The notes below the pieces were generated by a model, which did no database searches, had not been told where the DNA came from, and worked only from the letters and a program-made list of their open reading frames with translations. Positions 10,180 to 17,942 of a stretch of 61,925 bases of DNA are shown here, piece after piece. The position numbers and the translations under genes are program-made. The DNA comes from an uncultured Ruminococcus sp. (GTDB lineage Bacteria > Bacillota > Clostridia > Oscillospirales > Acutalibacteraceae): assembly GCA_905233755.1 (NCBI GenBank), contig CAJODM010000009.1, positions 1 to 61,925 of the forward strand, given 5' to 3'. The first letter of the stretch is position 1, and every line of letters starts with the position of its first letter.

Positions 10180-11133
10180 CTAACGCGCCGTATCTCTGAC
10201 CGCCGGCTTCGTTCTTATCGGTTTGCCGTTATCTTCGTAGTTCGTTGGATCAGCGGCGGGACAATGCCAGCCGAACATAGAACCGCACATCATCGCCTTT
10301 GCTTGTGCCGGTGATATACCGAGCTTCTTATTGTTGGTATCCACAAATTCTTGCGCTTCAGCAGAGCTTTTGAATACGATTGGAATTTCCACATAGCCGC
10401 TTTCGCCTTTATCAACCACGCCGATTTTGTTTTCGGTCTTTATGTAGACGTAGCTTCTATCCGGCAACGACCTTCTGATAGGAATTATTGTCTTATCCTT
10501 AGTTATTCCGGCGAATTCGTCGATATGATAGGCATTATTGCCGACCTCACAATGATAATCGTCGATGTATCTGCACTCATATTCACGCGGTGCAAAACCT
10601 TCCTCGATGATTCGGAGATAATCACCGTCGGCAAGTCTGAACTTTTCCTGACCGAGAACATCCACAAAGCGGATACCGCGGGCGGCGTTATCAAGGTGCT
10701 TATCCAGCCATTCTCTCGTATAGCAGTAGCAATAGAGATTGTAGTTACCGGGCATCGTTATGAGCCTCATCAGATAGGCATAATCCTTTGAGTTGACGCG
10801 AACGCCGTACTCGCTCCTGTCGTTGCCGTAATACATTGCAGGGTCGGAATGGCAGAAATGAATGAGATTTGTTCTTCCCGAAAGAAAATTGCCGTTCTCT
10901 CTGAACGAGTTGATAACGGCGTCAAAATCCGCCTTGAACTCGGGCGTATTCAGATCATTCCGAAAGCCAAACCATGTGTAAAAGAATTCGTTGCCTGACT
11001 TACCAAAGTCAGCTCTGAGGTGACCTACCAAGCCGCACATAGATTTGATTTGTGAGGATTGGGCATAGGTATACCGCCGTTCTGCCGGCGTCATCACAAC
11101 AACATCATATTTACTGTTATTTTGCTCCGTCAT
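10180..11133 (-). CDS. ICE-encoded protein of unknown function
   Basis: A soluble 317-residue protein with no signal peptide and no membrane segment that I cannot assign to a family. The N-terminal half has the block CGLVGHLRADFGKSG then WFGFRNDLNTPEFKADF, which I associate with proteins found next to the giant methylase/helicase in clostridial elements. Residues about 175-260 (FAPREYECRYIDDYHCEVGN through SLPDRSYVYIKTENKIGV) look like a small polyvalent-protein-associated domain, but this is a guess. An excellent GGGAGGAGG site precedes the ATG at 11133; the start overlaps the end of the preceding small gene and the stop is 10 bases before the helicase gene, so it is translated from the same operon. 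Confidence 0.6.
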   Translation of the reverse strand: MTEQNNSKYDVVVMTPAERRYTYAQSSQIKSMCGLVGHLRADFGKSGNEFFYTWFGFRNDLNTPEFKADFDAVINSFRENGNFLSGRTNLIHFCHSDPAMYYGNDRSEYGVRVNSKDYAYLMRLITMPGNYNLYCYCYTREWLDKHLDNAARGIRFVDVLGQEKFRLADGDYLRIIEEGFAPREYECRYIDDYHCEVGNNAYHIDEFAGITKDKTIIPIRRSLPDRSYVYIKTENKIGVVDKGESGYVEIPIVFKSSAEAQEFVDTNNKKLGISPAQAKAMMCGSMFGWHCPAADPTNYEDNGKPIRTKPAVRDTAR

Positions 11134-11341
11134 TATTATCGCCTCCTCCCGAAAGATATGTATACAGGTCTTTTGTGTGCTTTTGAAGCTGTGAGATAAC
11201 GCCGATGTCCTGCATGGTGATACCCTCGATTTGCAGGGCGGAATCGAAGTTCAGCGCAAGTAATTCCTTTTCGGTCTTAACGCCGTTCTCGATCAGCTTC
11301 GTGATCGTTTTGATTTTCGTCTGAAAAGGTTTGTCAGCCAT
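11117..11341 (-). CDS. Small ICE protein of unknown function (74 aa)
   Basis: The protein reads MADKPFQTKIKTITKLIENG and is helical and lysine-rich. The ATG at 11341 is preferred over the upstream in-frame GTG at 11350 because AAGGAGGTG sits six bases before it. Its 3' end overlaps the start of the 317-aa gene by 17 bases, suggesting translational coupling. No family is recognised. Small helical proteins like this are common between the partition genes and the large helicase in Tn1549-like elements. Confidence 0.6.
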   Translation of the reverse strand: MADKPFQTKIKTITKLIENGVKTEKELLALNFDSALQIEGITMQDIGVISQLQKHTKDLYTYLSGGGDNNDGAK

Positions 11342-11346
11342 TCTGT

Positions 11347-11403
11347 TCACCTCCTTCTGCTGTTAAACAGGGCTTTGTTTACTAAAGCAGATTGTTTGTT
11401 CAA
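11347..11403 (-). CDS. Possible 18-residue leader peptide
   Basis: A TTG at 11403 follows AGGAGTG with six bases of spacing and opens 18 codons (LNKQSALVNKALFNSRRR) that end at a TGA lying inside the Shine-Dalgarno of the next gene. This arrangement, with the stop inside the next ribosome-binding site, is typical of translational coupling. It could equally be chance, since the frame is short and I know no homologue. Confidence 0.3.
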   Translation of the reverse strand: MNKQSALVNKALFNSRRR

Positions 11404-11466
11404 GCTGTTCACTCCTAACATAAGCGGCGGCTTTACTCTCCGAAAAAGAAATAGTCGCCTCAGTTC

Positions 11467-11553
11467 TCACTTTTTCCGATGATTGCGGATTTGAATGTAG
11501 ACGTATACGCCGATGATACAGACCAGCAGCACAATGCCGATGACAGGCTTCAT
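11467..11553 (-). CDS. 28-residue single-span membrane peptide
   Basis: Starting at the ATG at 11553, the peptide MKPVIGIVLLVCIIGVYVYI continues with a basic tail QIRNHRKK: one transmembrane helix with a positively charged cytoplasmic end. GGAGGTGACC six bases upstream is a near-perfect ribosome-binding site, which is the main reason to believe it. A longer in-frame version starting at 11685 has no such site and no sensible N-terminus. No family is recognised. Confidence 0.5.
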   Translation of the reverse strand: MKPVIGIVLLVCIIGVYVYIQIRNHRKK

Positions 11554-11616
11554 AAAGGTCACCTCCTCCGTAGTTTTGTTATCTCGATCGGAGCTGTTGA
11601 AAACACAGCACCAAAG

Positions 11617-11645
11617 AAAAAAGCCGGACAGTTCAACATTGTCCG
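11617..11645 (-). terminator. Rho-independent terminator after parB
   Basis: On the minus strand CGGACA and TGTCCG pair around a nine-base loop (11625-11645) and are followed by TTTTTT (11617-11622). It lies about 120 bases after the parB stop and should end the parAB transcript. Confidence 0.7.
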
Positions 11646-11683
11646 ACAATTTGCGAGCGATTATGCCCGCTGTTCCTCTACAC

Positions 11684-11731
11684 ACTTAACTTTCTGTGTG
11701 TATAAATAATTCTCTTTTCGGAAAGTTAAGT
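11684..11731. repeat. 11-bp inverted repeat downstream of parB
   Basis: ACTTAACTTTC (11684-11694) is perfectly inverted at 11721-11731 around an AT-rich 26-base spacer. It could be a regulator or partition-protein site, or a weak hairpin. Confidence 0.4.
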
Positions 11732-11768
11732 GAAAGTACAGGGGGTTAGAGTGTGAGAAAGGGGGAAA

Positions 11769-12722
11769 TCAACGGGCGTCCCTGTTCGGGTGTGGGTTGC
11801 CGTGACCGCGGCCCCTGCCGTATCGACAGTAAAACTCGATGGCTTCGCAAACGAAATCTTCCGTCTTGGCGGGGGTGATGTCCTTTGGCAGCAGTCGGCG
11901 AACTCTCTCGGCGTTGAACACCATGCGTTCACGCTGGTTGGGCTTTTCTTCCATCATGATCGCCTCCACCGCTTCGGGGGTGAGCTTGTGTTCCTCATGC
12001 AATTTTCTCATTCGGATAGTTTGGTCGTGGGACGGAGTACATTGGTTTATATGTATTTGTTCGGCGACGTCGAGCTGGCTTTCCTCGCTGAGATAGGACA
12101 ATTCCACGGCGGGGCGCATTTTGATCCTACCCTCGTCAACGAGCTGTAACAGCTCCGGCACAAGATAGGTCAATCGGATATATCTTTGAATTTGCGTTTG
12201 ACTTTCACCCGTTTGGGCAGAAAGTTCTTCTCTTGAGAAATTTTGTCCCAGTGGGACTAAATTATCTTTCGTCGGTCGTCCGGCTTGACGTTTCATAGCC
12301 TCTAACCGCATTTTGTAGGCAAAGGCTTTTTCGCTGGGAAGTATGGTAGAACGCTGAAAGTTGCTCTCTACCATATATACGACAGCTTGGTCGTAGGTCA
12401 TTTCCTTGACCTCGGCTCGCAGCGTCGTCAATCCGGCAAGCTCACAGGCACGCTTTCTGCGGTGTCCTGCGACAAGCTCATATCTGCCGTCGTCTTTCAG
12501 ACGGAGTACAGCAGGCGTCATCACGCCGTGCGTCTTGATACTCTCGACAAGCTGCATCATATCCTCGTCGTCACGGACATGGAACGGGTGGTCGGGAAAG
12601 TCGTCGATCTCAAAGATCGGAATATCCCGAATTTTGTCGAGCTTCGCTTCGTCGCGCTCCTCCTGTGTTGAGAACAGGTCATCGAGCGTCGGGAGTGTAA
12701 AATCGCTCTTGCGTTTTGGCAT
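11769..12722 (-). CDS. parB: ParB/Spo0J-family partition protein
   Basis: The 317-residue protein has the ParB N-terminal CTPase/nuclease-like domain: an IPIFEIDDFPDHPF entry strand, then GVMTPAVLRL and the diagnostic box II GHRRKRACELAGL (residues about 95-110). The EMTYDQAVVYMVESNFQR stretch and a helix-turn-helix (SREELSAQTGESQTQIQRYI) follow. It would bind a centromere-like site and work with ParA to stabilise the circular form of the element (family knowledge). Its ATG at 12722 has AAAGGAGGTG upstream and lies inside the last 44 bases of parA, a coupled pair. The C-terminus ends in a glycine/arginine-rich tail. Confidence 0.9.
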   Translation of the reverse strand: MPKRKSDFTLPTLDDLFSTQEERDEAKLDKIRDIPIFEIDDFPDHPFHVRDDEDMMQLVESIKTHGVMTPAVLRLKDDGRYELVAGHRRKRACELAGLTTLRAEVKEMTYDQAVVYMVESNFQRSTILPSEKAFAYKMRLEAMKRQAGRPTKDNLVPLGQNFSREELSAQTGESQTQIQRYIRLTYLVPELLQLVDEGRIKMRPAVELSYLSEESQLDVAEQIHINQCTPSHDQTIRMRKLHEEHKLTPEAVEAIMMEEKPNQRERMVFNAERVRRLLPKDITPAKTEDFVCEAIEFYCRYGRGRGHGNPHPNRDAR

Positions 12723-13500
12723 TTGTCAGCACCTCCTTTGCAAATTCAGCGTATGCGATAGCGGCTTTACTGCTCGGCTCATAGGCGAAAATGCTCTTTC
12801 CTTTGGCGGCGACCTCTGCCGCTTTCACGGCGATAGGTATCTGCGTATTGAATATCCTCAGATAATTGCCGAAATTGCGCCGGATCGCCTCCACCGTGCT
12901 TTTGGCGAGGTTGGTACGGTTGTCCACGATAGTCAGCAGGATACCGTCGATAGCCAAATCGGGATTGGTATGTGTTCTGATCTTCTCAACCGTCTGAAAG
13001 AGCTGTGTCATAGCCTTTGCAGAAAGATATTGCGCCTGCACGGGGATAATCACGCTGTCCGCGGCTGTCAAGGCGTTGATCGTCAGCATACCGAGCGAAG
13101 GACGGCAATCTATGAGGATATAGTCATAGAGGCGTTTCACCTTGCTCAGATAGCTTTTCAGCACATTCTCGCGGCTCATAGCGGTCACAAGGTAGTTCTC
13201 GGTAGCCTCCAAATCCATATTGGAAGGCATGAGGTCTACGCCTTCCTTGTGGTGGAAGATACCTTCAAGCGGATCATAACGCCTCTCAATAACAGTCGCC
13301 GCGAGCTTATCGGCAAGGGTGATCTCGACATTGTCTGCGTCCAAGCCGAGGCAGGTCGTCAAATCTCCCTGCGGATCGGCATCAACAAGCAGCACTCGCT
13401 TTCCCTGTTCAGCCAACGCTACGCCGAGGTTGACGGCGGTGGTCGTCTTTCCGACGCCGCCCTTCTGATTACAGATTGCGATGGTTTTGCATTTTTGCAT
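12679..13500 (-). CDS. parA: ParA-family partition ATPase
   Basis: The 273-residue protein starts MQKCKTIAICNQKGGVGKTT, with the deviant Walker A motif of ParA/Soj ATPases, followed by LLVDADPQGDLTTCLGL (Walker A', switch I), the Walker B-like YILIDCRPSLGMLT and VIIPVQAQYLSAKA. The start at 13500 is chosen because GAAAGGAGG lies eight bases upstream and the motif begins immediately; an in-frame upstream start would add an unrelated 25-residue tail. ATP-dependent dimers of ParA on DNA move ParB-bound DNA (family knowledge). parA leads the parAB operon at the tRNA-proximal end of the element. Confidence 0.93.
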   Translation of the reverse strand: MQKCKTIAICNQKGGVGKTTTAVNLGVALAEQGKRVLLVDADPQGDLTTCLGLDADNVEITLADKLAATVIERRYDPLEGIFHHKEGVDLMPSNMDLEATENYLVTAMSRENVLKSYLSKVKRLYDYILIDCRPSLGMLTINALTAADSVIIPVQAQYLSAKAMTQLFQTVEKIRTHTNPDLAIDGILLTIVDNRTNLAKSTVEAIRRNFGNYLRIFNTQIPIAVKAAEVAAKGKSIFAYEPSSKAAIAYAEFAKEVLTNAKTQERFYTPDAR

Positions 13501-13532
13501 ACGAAAACCTCCTTTCGATTTATTTGTATTAG

Positions 13533-13545
13533 ACCCGTTACGGGT
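13533..13545. promoter_or_regulatory. Palindrome upstream of parA (possible operator or parS)
   Basis: ACCCGT-T-ACGGGT is a perfect 6+1+6 palindrome, and it interlocks with a second one, GTTAC-GG-GTAAC (13537-13548). It lies 33 bases upstream of the parA ATG, where a ParA/ParB autoregulatory site would be expected. The function is inferred. Confidence 0.45.
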
Positions 13546-13616
13546 AACACATGACATATATCTAACTGTTTCCAAAAAGGATACAGTTGAAAAAAAGAGC
13601 GAAAGCCCTATAAACG

Positions 13617-13658
13617 AAAAAGGCGCCCACCTCTCTCAAATTGAGAAGTGAGCGCCTT
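13617..13658 (-). terminator. Rho-independent terminator of the 60-aa gene
   Basis: The arms AAGGCGC and GCGCCTT, extended inward through mostly paired CAC/TCTC blocks, form a long hairpin. On the minus strand it is followed by a run of T. It sits just downstream of the small gene ending at 13681 and insulates parA from it. Confidence 0.65.
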
Positions 13659-13680
13659 GAATTGACTATATTAAATTGTT

Positions 13681-13863
13681 TTAGCCGGTACAGACCACCT
13701 TGACATTCCTTATCCGCGGACGGCTGAGTTTGATCAGAAGCTCATCAACAGCGTCCGTATAATGCCCTGTCGCTGTCAGCTCGTTCTTCTTAAACACAAG
13801 AGCCTCCACGATTTTTCTGTATTCTTCTGCGGTCAAATAGATGTGATACTTCGTCTTCCTCAT
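13681..13863 (-). CDS. Small ICE protein of unknown function (60 aa)
   Basis: MRKTKYHIYLTAEEYRKIVE begins a 60-residue basic protein with a predicted helix at the N-terminus and a basic C-terminus (RPRIRNVKVV). AAGGAGGTCGAGAGT before the ATG is a strong ribosome-binding site, and the gene has its own terminator, so it is probably real. The opening resembles small ribbon-helix-helix-like proteins of clostridial elements, but the match is too weak to name it. It is the outermost gene of the element next to tRNA-Pro. Confidence 0.55.
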   Translation of the reverse strand: MRKTKYHIYLTAEEYRKIVEALVFKKNELTATGHYTDAVDELLIKLSRPRIRNVKVVCTG

Positions 13864-13954
13864 ACTCTCGACCTCCTTACAATCCCATTATATATGCTTA
13901 ATACATTATAAACAATCCTGCGAAAACAGCCCTTCAACCCCCAATGATACTAAA

Positions 13955-14065
13955 TTGACAGTACTTCGACTTCGGAAAAAGGCTGATTTTGTCGATAGAT
14001 AAGCCAAAAATGACTGCAAAAATGACAGTACTTCTACTCAAAAACGGGGTAAAATGACAGTACTT
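13955..14065. repeat. Three direct repeats of TGACAGTACTT near the element end
   Basis: TGACAGTACTT occurs at about 13956, 14023 and 14055 in the same orientation, within an AT-rich, gene-free stretch (13864-14158). Direct repeats near an element terminus are typical binding sites for an excisionase, integrase arm domain or replication protein. No gene is visible in this stretch. Confidence 0.5.
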
Positions 14066-14158
14066 TTCCTTACTTTAACTTAATCCAACTTAACTTAAAA
14101 TGACTATGCCAATAGGCGAGAAAGCTACTGTTTAAGCCATTTTAGAGCATTTTGGCGT

Positions 14159-14191
14159 AAAAAAAGAGCAACTTAAGAAAGTTGCTCTTTT
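14159..14191 (-). terminator. Terminator immediately after tRNA-Pro
   Basis: AAAGAGCAACTT pairs with AAGTTGCTCTTT and, read on the minus strand, ends in a run of seven T. It begins right at the CCA end of tRNA-Pro, so either the terminator belongs to the tRNA or it marks the element boundary. Confidence 0.75.
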
Positions 14192-14267
14192 GGTCCGAGT
14201 GACTGGAGTCGAACCAGCGGCCTCTTGAACCCCATTCAAGCGCGCTACCAAACTGCGCCACACCCGG
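14191..14267 (-). tRNA. tRNA-Pro (anticodon GGG)
   Basis: Read on the minus strand, the acceptor arms CCGGGTG and CACTCGG pair (one G-T), followed by discriminator A and an encoded CCA. The D arm has GCGC/GCGC, and the anticodon stem CTTGA/TCAAG frames a seven-base loop with GGG at positions 34-36, reading CCC. The T arm GCTGG/CCAGT holds TTCGACT. A TTGCAT-17-TAGAAT promoter lies just upstream. The 3' end faces the ICE. Confidence 0.95.
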
Positions 14268-14280
14268 ATTTGCAACGATT

Positions 14281-14309
14281 ATTCTATCACAAACGGGACG
14301 ATAATGCAA
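14281..14309 (-). promoter_or_regulatory. tRNA-Pro promoter
   Basis: On the minus strand TTGCAT (14304-14309) and TAGAAT (14281-14286) are separated by 17 bases, ending 13 bases before the mature tRNA. Confidence 0.6.
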
Positions 14310-14388
14310 GTGTTATTTCAAATTTATTGAAAAAGCCGGCTGCTGTGCCGCTCCATATGGCGGCCTCTCGGGATCGTCCGTCCTGCCG

Positions 14389-15747
14389 TCAGCGGACGTC
14401 GAGGTAGGACTTGACCCTGCGGTGGGATGCTTCGAACAGCGCGTCCTCGTCGATGCGCTTCATCCGGCGGTCTTCGACGACGACCTCGCCGCCGACGATG
14501 GTATAATCGACCGCGCCCGACAACCCAACGGCGGCGAGCATGGTCTTGGGGCTGTAGGCGGCGCCGATGAGGTCGAGCCGGCGCTTGTCAATAAGGAACA
14601 GATCGGCGCACTTGCCGACCGCGATCGAGCCGATATCGTCGCGTCCGAGCGTGCGCGCGCCGCCGACGGTCGCCATCTTCAGATAGTCATAGGCAGAGGG
14701 CGCGCGTTCGCCGTAGATCACGCGGCTGAGCAGATATCCCGCGCGCATCTCAGAAAGCAGATCCGAGCCGTCGTTCGAGGCGGAGCCGTCCACCGCGATC
14801 GAGACCGGTATCCCGCGCGCGAGCATATCGGGGATCCTTGCTACGCCGGACGCGAGTTTCATGTTCGACACCGGACAGTGGGCGACGGCCGTGCCGGTGG
14901 AGGCGAGCACATCGAGCTCCTCATCGGTGAAATGGATGCCGTGGGCGACCCACACATCCTCTCCGACAAAGCCGAGCGACTGCATATATGCAAGGGGCCG
15001 CATCCCGAACGCCGTCATGGTGAAATGCTCCTCGTCCTTTGTCTCGCACAGGTGGGTATGCAGCCGCACACCGAGCGAGCGCGCAAGCGCTGCCGACTCG
15101 CGGTACAGATCGGACGACGCCGAGAACGGCGAGCACGGCGCCAGCGCGACTTGGTGCATCGCGCCGAAAGAGGGATCGTGGTACTTCTCGACCGCGTCGC
15201 GGCTGTCAGAGAGTATCGTTGAGGTCGTCTGGACCACGCTGTCGGGCGGCAGCCCGCCGTCTTTCTTCGACAGGTTCATCGACCCGCGCGAGGCGACCAT
15301 CCGCATCCCCGTCTCGTCCGCCGCGCTGAACTGGGCGTCGAGAAAGTCGATCGAGTGGTTCTGTGGGAACACATAGTGATGGTCGAACGCGGTGGTACAG
15401 CCGGACTTGGCAAGCAGCGTCAGCGCGCACGCCGAGCTCAGGTGCACAAGCTCTGCATCGAGGTTCTTCCAGATGCCGTACAGGGTCGTCAGCCAGTCGA
15501 ACAGCCGCATCCCCTGCACCTGCGGCAGGTTGCGCGAGAAGAGCTGGTAGAAGTGGTGGTGCGTGTTCACAAGCCCCGGATAGCACAGATAGTTCGAGCA
15601 GTTGATCACCCGCTCGGCAGCGACGTCGAGGTCCCTGCCGATCGAGCGGATAACGCCGTCCTCGATGAAGATATCCACCTTCTCATAGACCGTATCGGCA
15701 TCGTCACACGATACCACACACCGCACGTTGCGCAATAGCAGTGCCAT
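14389..15747 (-). CDS. 8-oxoguanine deaminase-like amidohydrolase
   Basis: A 452-residue cytoplasmic metal-dependent amidohydrolase. The metal site is visible as PGLVNTHHHFYQLFSR (residues about 58-72), HTHLCETKDE (about 230), VAHGIHF (about 268) and AVDGSASNDGSD (about 318). The combination of the triple-His THHHFYQ motif, LFDWLTTLYGIWKNL, ALAPCSPFSASSDL and VDGSASND is what I know from 8-oxoguanine deaminases, which convert 8-oxoguanine to urate, rather than from guanine deaminase or SsnA. Related hydroxydechloroatrazine hydrolases are the alternative. It is the last gene of the operon behind the nucleoside/base ABC transporter, 96 bases after the second permease with two small hairpins between, and near guanine deaminase and xanthine dehydrogenases, so purine metabolism is well supported by context. 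Confidence 0.8.
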   Translation of the reverse strand: MALLLRNVRCVVSCDDADTVYEKVDIFIEDGVIRSIGRDLDVAAERVINCSNYLCYPGLVNTHHHFYQLFSRNLPQVQGMRLFDWLTTLYGIWKNLDAELVHLSSACALTLLAKSGCTTAFDHHYVFPQNHSIDFLDAQFSAADETGMRMVASRGSMNLSKKDGGLPPDSVVQTTSTILSDSRDAVEKYHDPSFGAMHQVALAPCSPFSASSDLYRESAALARSLGVRLHTHLCETKDEEHFTMTAFGMRPLAYMQSLGFVGEDVWVAHGIHFTDEELDVLASTGTAVAHCPVSNMKLASGVARIPDMLARGIPVSIAVDGSASNDGSDLLSEMRAGYLLSRVIYGERAPSAYDYLKMATVGGARTLGRDDIGSIAVGKCADLFLIDKRRLDLIGAAYSPKTMLAAVGLSGAVDYTIVGGEVVVEDRRMKRIDEDALFEASHRRVKSYLDVR

Positions 15748-15773
15748 TCTCTCCGCCTTCCTTTCATTTCAAA

Positions 15774-15827
15774 CAGTCGGGGGCAGGCACAGCGACCCGC
15801 CCCCTGTCAGAGCCGCAGCCGGCTCTG
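15774..15827 (-). other. Two intercistronic hairpins before the 8-oxoguanine deaminase gene
   Basis: GGGGGC/GCCCCC arms at about 15778-15804 and CAGAGCCG-CAGC-CGGCTCTG at 15808-15827 form two stable hairpins without a T-run. They could stabilise the upstream part of the operon mRNA or reduce expression of the deaminase. Confidence 0.45.
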
Positions 15828-15843
15828 TTATCATATCCTGCTC

Positions 15844-16830
15844 CTATCGGTCCTCGCGGAAGTATGCCAGACCCAACCCCTCGGGGGGCTGGTTCTCGCG
15901 CTTCTTGCGCAGACTGATCATAATCAGCACGATGATGGTGACCACATACGGCAGCATCTTGAAGATCTCCTGCGATGCACGGGTCAGCCCCATGATGTAG
16001 AAGTATGCCCAGTAGAGGATGCCGAACAGATACGCACCCCAGATGGCGTTCTTGGGACGCCAGGTGGTGAAGATGACCAGCGCGACCGCAAGCCAGCCGA
16101 GGTTCTCGATGGTGCCGTCGTTCGCCCAGGTTCCCTTGGTGTAGTCCATGACATAGAACAGGCCGCCCATCCCCGAGATACCGGCGCCGATACAGGTCGC
16201 CAGATACCGATACGCGGTGACGTTGGCGCCCGCGGCGTCGGCAGTGGCGGGGTTCTCGCCCACCGCGCGCAGGTTCAGACCCGTGCGGGTATGGCTGAGG
16301 AACCACTGGGACAGGATCGCGATGAGGATCGCGACATAGGTCATCCAGCCGTAGTTGAGGAACAGTTGGCTGAAAACGCCCGACCCGCCCGAGATCAGCG
16401 GCAGACCGGCGCGGAACGCCGCAGAGGTCGACGCGACCGAGATCTGGCCGACGCCGCCGGCGAGGGTGTTCAGCGAGCCGCCGAAGAAGTTCGCTACACC
16501 GGAGCCGAAGATCGTCAGCGTCAGACCGGTGACGTTCTGGTTCGCGCGCAGGGTAATGGTCAGAAAGCTGAAGATCAGCCCGCCCAGCGCCGACGCGAGG
16601 AACGCCGCGACGAGCGCGATCAGCACACAGAGGATCGGGCTGGGGTTCTCGACGCTGTTCTCATAGAAGAACGAGCCCGCCAGCGACGCGATCGCACCGA
16701 GGTACATGATGCCCGGCACACCGAGGTTCAGGTTGCCGGAGCGTTCGGTGATGGTCTCGCCGACCGAACCGAACATGATGACGGTGCCGAACACGACCGC
16801 CGCCTGGAACAGAGAGACAAATCCGGTCAT
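15844..16830 (-). CDS. nupQ: Nucleoside/purine ABC transporter permease (NupQ/YufQ-like)
   Basis: A 328-residue integral membrane protein with about eight to ten hydrophobic spans and the family signatures ERSGNLNLGVPGIMYLGA (near residue 30) and TRTGLNLRAVGENPATADAAG (near residue 185), the cytoplasmic coupling loop of BPL-type permeases. It would form the membrane channel with the adjacent permease. Its ATG at 16830 overlaps the last base of the preceding permease stop. Order lipoprotein-ATPase-permease-permease matches the nupNOPQ guanosine importer of Bacillus subtilis. Substrate is inferred to be a nucleoside or purine base; in this context an oxidised or free purine is plausible. Confidence 0.85.
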   Translation of the reverse strand: MTGFVSLFQAAVVFGTVIMFGSVGETITERSGNLNLGVPGIMYLGAIASLAGSFFYENSVENPSPILCVLIALVAAFLASALGGLIFSFLTITLRANQNVTGLTLTIFGSGVANFFGGSLNTLAGGVGQISVASTSAAFRAGLPLISGGSGVFSQLFLNYGWMTYVAILIAILSQWFLSHTRTGLNLRAVGENPATADAAGANVTAYRYLATCIGAGISGMGGLFYVMDYTKGTWANDGTIENLGWLAVALVIFTTWRPKNAIWGAYLFGILYWAYFYIMGLTRASQEIFKMLPYVVTIIVLIMISLRKKRENQPPEGLGLAYFREDR

Positions 16831-17942
16831 CAGCGGGCACCCCCTTCCCTAGAGCGGAAGATCAGCTTATAGTTGATAAAGAACTCGGAGCCGAGGATGA
16901 AGAACAGGATAATACCCGTGATCATCGAGCTCACATAGTCGTTGAGGTTGTACTGGGACGCGATCTCGATCGCGCCCTTCTCCAGAAAGACGATGAGCAG
17001 CGAGATCGCGATCATGGTGAAGGTGTTGAACTTTGCCAGCCACGCCACGATGATCGCGGTGAAGCCCTTGCCGCCCGCGGTCGAGGTAGAGATGGTGTGC
17101 GACGCACCCGATACCGCGAGGAAGCCCGACAGCCCGCAGATCGCGCCCGAGATGAGCATGGTGCGGATCACGACCTTGCGAACCGAGATACCGGCATAGC
17201 GCGCGGTGTTCTGAGAGTCGCCGATGACGGCGATCTCATAGCCCTGCTTCGAATACTTCAGATAGACAAACATCCCGACGGTCAGCACCATCACGAGGAT
17301 GACGTTGAGCATATACTCCTGACCGAAGATGGATGGGAACCAGCCCTCGCGGCCCGTCTGGTTGATGACGCCGACGGTGTTGGAGCCATAGGGGTTCTCC
17401 CACTTGGCGACGAAGAACGACGTCAGCTGGATCGCGACATAGTTCATCATCAGGGTGAAGAGCGTCTCGTTGGTGTTCCACTTTGCCTTGAACACGGCGG
17501 GCAGCAGCCCCCAGATCGCGCCCGCGAGCAGCGATGAGGCGAGCATACAGATAAACAGCAGCCACGGCGGCAAGCTCTTCAGATAGATCATACACGCGGC
17601 GGTTGCAATACCGCCGACAAGGATCTGGCCCTCGGCGCCAATGTTCCAGAACTTCATCTTGAACGCGGGCGCCAGCCCGACCGCGATGCACAGCAGCATC
17701 ATCACATCGCGGATGGTGACCCAGCTGCGTCGGGCGGTGCCGAACGCACCGTTCCACATGCTGACATAGACCTTCAGGGGGTTGACCTTGGTGATCGAGT
17801 AGATCAGAAAGGCAGAGACGATCAGCGACAGCAGCACCGCGATCAGGCGGATGCCGACCGACTTGTACGTCTTCATGGATTCGCGGCGGGTGATACGCAC
17901 CAGCGGTTCCTTCTTCTTCGCTACAGCGGCAGCGTTATCCAT
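16830..17942 (-). CDS. nupP: Nucleoside/purine ABC transporter permease (NupP/YufP-like)
   Basis: A 370-residue membrane protein of the same transporter family, with an N-terminal cytoplasmic stretch (KKKEPLVRITRRES), then about eight to ten spans. The segment FKMKFWNIGAEGQILVGGI (near residue 95) and YEIAVIGDSQNTARYAGIS (near 235) are the typical signature and coupling-helix regions. It overlaps the ATPase gene by 8 bases and the next permease by one, so the three are translationally coupled. Confidence in family is high; the exact substrate is inferred. Confidence 0.87.
   Translation of the reverse strand: MDNAAAVAKKKEPLVRITRRESMKTYKSVGIRLIAVLLSLIVSAFLIYSITKVNPLKVYVSMWNGAFGTARRSWVTIRDVMMLLCIAVGLAPAFKMKFWNIGAEGQILVGGIATAACMIYLKSLPPWLLFICMLASSLLAGAIWGLLPAVFKAKWNTNETLFTLMMNYVAIQLTSFFVAKWENPYGSNTVGVINQTGREGWFPSIFGQEYMLNVILVMVLTVGMFVYLKYSKQGYEIAVIGDSQNTARYAGISVRKVVIRTMLISGAICGLSGFLAVSGASHTISTSTAGGKGFTAIIVAWLAKFNTFTMIAISLLIVFLEKGAIEIASQYNLNDYVSSMITGIILFFILGSEFFINYKLIFRSREGGAR

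Noticed and set aside
12406..13554. 382-codon open frame antisense to parA/parB
   Set aside because: It spans two well-supported genes and has no recognisable domain.
14389..15747. SsnA selenium-metabolism aminohydrolase
   Set aside because: The THHHFYQ, CSPFSAS and VDGSASND motifs and the operon with a purine importer fit 8-oxoguanine deaminase better.
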